Source: CAYWHE01 sp964458125 (GTDB lineage Bacteria > Bacteroidota > Bacteroidia > AKYH767-A > OLB10). Taken from it: a stretch of DNA of 15,543 bases. The position numbers were made by a program, and so were the translations under genes. The stretch covers positions 1 through 15,543 of the forward strand of contig CAYWHE010000083.1 of assembly GCA_964458125.1 (NCBI GenBank), in the 5' to 3' direction. The notes beneath the pieces were generated by a model. That model worked only from the letters and a program-made list of their open reading frames with translations. It did not search any database and was not told where the DNA came from. This document shows, piece after piece, positions 15,046 through 15,543 of this stretch (the first letter of the stretch is position 1; each line of letters begins with the position of its first letter).

Positions 15046-15543
15046 ATGTTGCTGCGCAGCGAAAATTTAGTAAAGAAGTATAAAAACCGGATCGTGGTTG
15101 ACCACGTATCGATTGAAGTCAGCCAGGGCGAGATCGTGGGTTTGCTGGGTCCAAACGGGGCAGGCAAAACAACTACATTTTACATGACTGTCGGGCTGAT
15201 AAAGCCGAACGAAGGAAAAATTTTTCTGGACCAGGAGGAAATCACCGGGGAGCCCATGTACAAACGGGCCCAGAAAGGCATCGGGTACCTGGCCCAGGAA
15301 GCTTCCGTGTTCCGGAAACTGAGCGTGGAGGATAATATTAAAGCAGTGATGGAGATGACGAAGATGAAGAAGGAGGAACAAAAGGCCAAACTTGAAGAAC
15401 TGCTGAATGAATTCGGCTTGCAGCGGATTCGAAAAAACAGGGGTGACCTGTTGTCCGGTGGTGAACGAAGAAGGACTGAAATCGCCAGGGCCCTTGCTGT
15501 GAGCCCGAAATTCATACTCCTTGATGAACCATTTGCCGGTGTG
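15046..15543 (+). CDS. lptB: LPS export ABC transporter ATP-binding protein LptB (3' partial)
   Basis: ATPase that powers extraction of lipopolysaccharide from the inner membrane together with LptF/LptG and LptC. The first 166 residues are inside the window and the frame runs open off the edge; the family is usually about 240 residues. Visible motifs are Walker A GPNGAGKT (35-42), Q-loop Gln84 within YLAQEASVFRKL, the ABC signature LSGGE (136-140) followed by RRRTEIARAL, and Walker B FILLDE (156-161) running into PFAGV. The YLxQEASVFRKLxVEDN and LSGGERRRxEIARAL strings are close to LptB rather than to amino-acid or drug exporters. The start ATG at 15046 places the first beta strand (LLRSENLVKKY) at the normal position. 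LPS export fits with kpsF/kdsD at the head of the run. Confidence 0.93.
   Translation, partial: MLLRSENLVKKYKNRIVVDHVSIEVSQGEIVGLLGPNGAGKTTTFYMTVGLIKPNEGKIFLDQEEITGEPMYKRAQKGIGYLAQEASVFRKLSVEDNIKAVMEMTKMKKEEQKAKLEELLNEFGLQRIRKNRGDLLSGGERRRTEIARALAVSPKFILLDEPFAGV

Noticed and set aside
1..15543. Search for CRISPR arrays, tRNA/rRNA genes, insertion sequences, toxin-antitoxin or defence genes
   Set aside because: No regularly spaced repeats, no RNA gene signatures, no transposase or nuclease motifs were seen. The window reads as normal chromosomal content, with no mobile island.

Overview
The window looks like a chromosomal segment of a member of the Bacteroidota. Two proteins end in type IX secretion (T9SS, Por) C-terminal sorting domains. 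There is a Bacteroidota-type lipoprotein and a CarboxypepD_reg/DUF5686 outer-membrane protein. Several start codons are preceded by TAnnTTTG-like -7 promoter elements in place of E. coli-type boxes, with little Shine-Dalgarno signal. Base composition is near 50% GC by eye. I see no rRNA, tRNA, CRISPR array, insertion sequence, integrase or phage gene, and the genus cannot be named from this sequence.

Left part (1-6660, + strand): two secreted proteases of different catalytic classes lie in tandem. The first is a subtilisin-like S8 protease whose N-terminus lies outside the window; it carries a duplicated adhesion-like CARDB/MAM-like module. The second is a complete gingipain-like C25 cysteine protease with signal peptide, propeptide, His/Cys dyad and T9SS sorting domain. 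A strong rho-independent terminator closes this unit. Middle (6695-9892, - strand): a lipoprotein of no family I can name, then a full-length RecQ helicase upstream of it.

Right part (9991-15543, + strand): a cell-envelope run divergent from recQ. It holds arabinose-5-phosphate isomerase (kdsD/kpsF, first step toward Kdo), possibly a 42-residue ORF overlapping its stop codon, tatC (Tat translocase), a small AhpD/CMD-family CxxC protein, a large DUF5686 outer-membrane protein, and the start of lptB (ATPase of the lipopolysaccharide exporter), cut by the window edge. Kdo synthesis and LPS export bracket the run, so outer-membrane biogenesis is the common theme. From memory, recQ-kpsF-tatC-CMD-lptB order recurs in Bacteroidota, so this part is probably ordinary conserved synteny.

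No stretch over 300 bases lacks a gene. The gaps are 4247-4316 (candidate promoter), 6609-6694 (terminator between convergent genes), 7568-7696 (weak recQ terminator at most), 9893-9990 (divergent promoters), 10957-11141 (small ORF), 11976-12012, 12358-12408 and 14920-15045 (candidate promoters). I found no convincing undescribed system. The items most worth a second look are the paired T9SS proteases, the orphan lipoprotein, the small ORF after kpsF, and the recurring -7-like elements.
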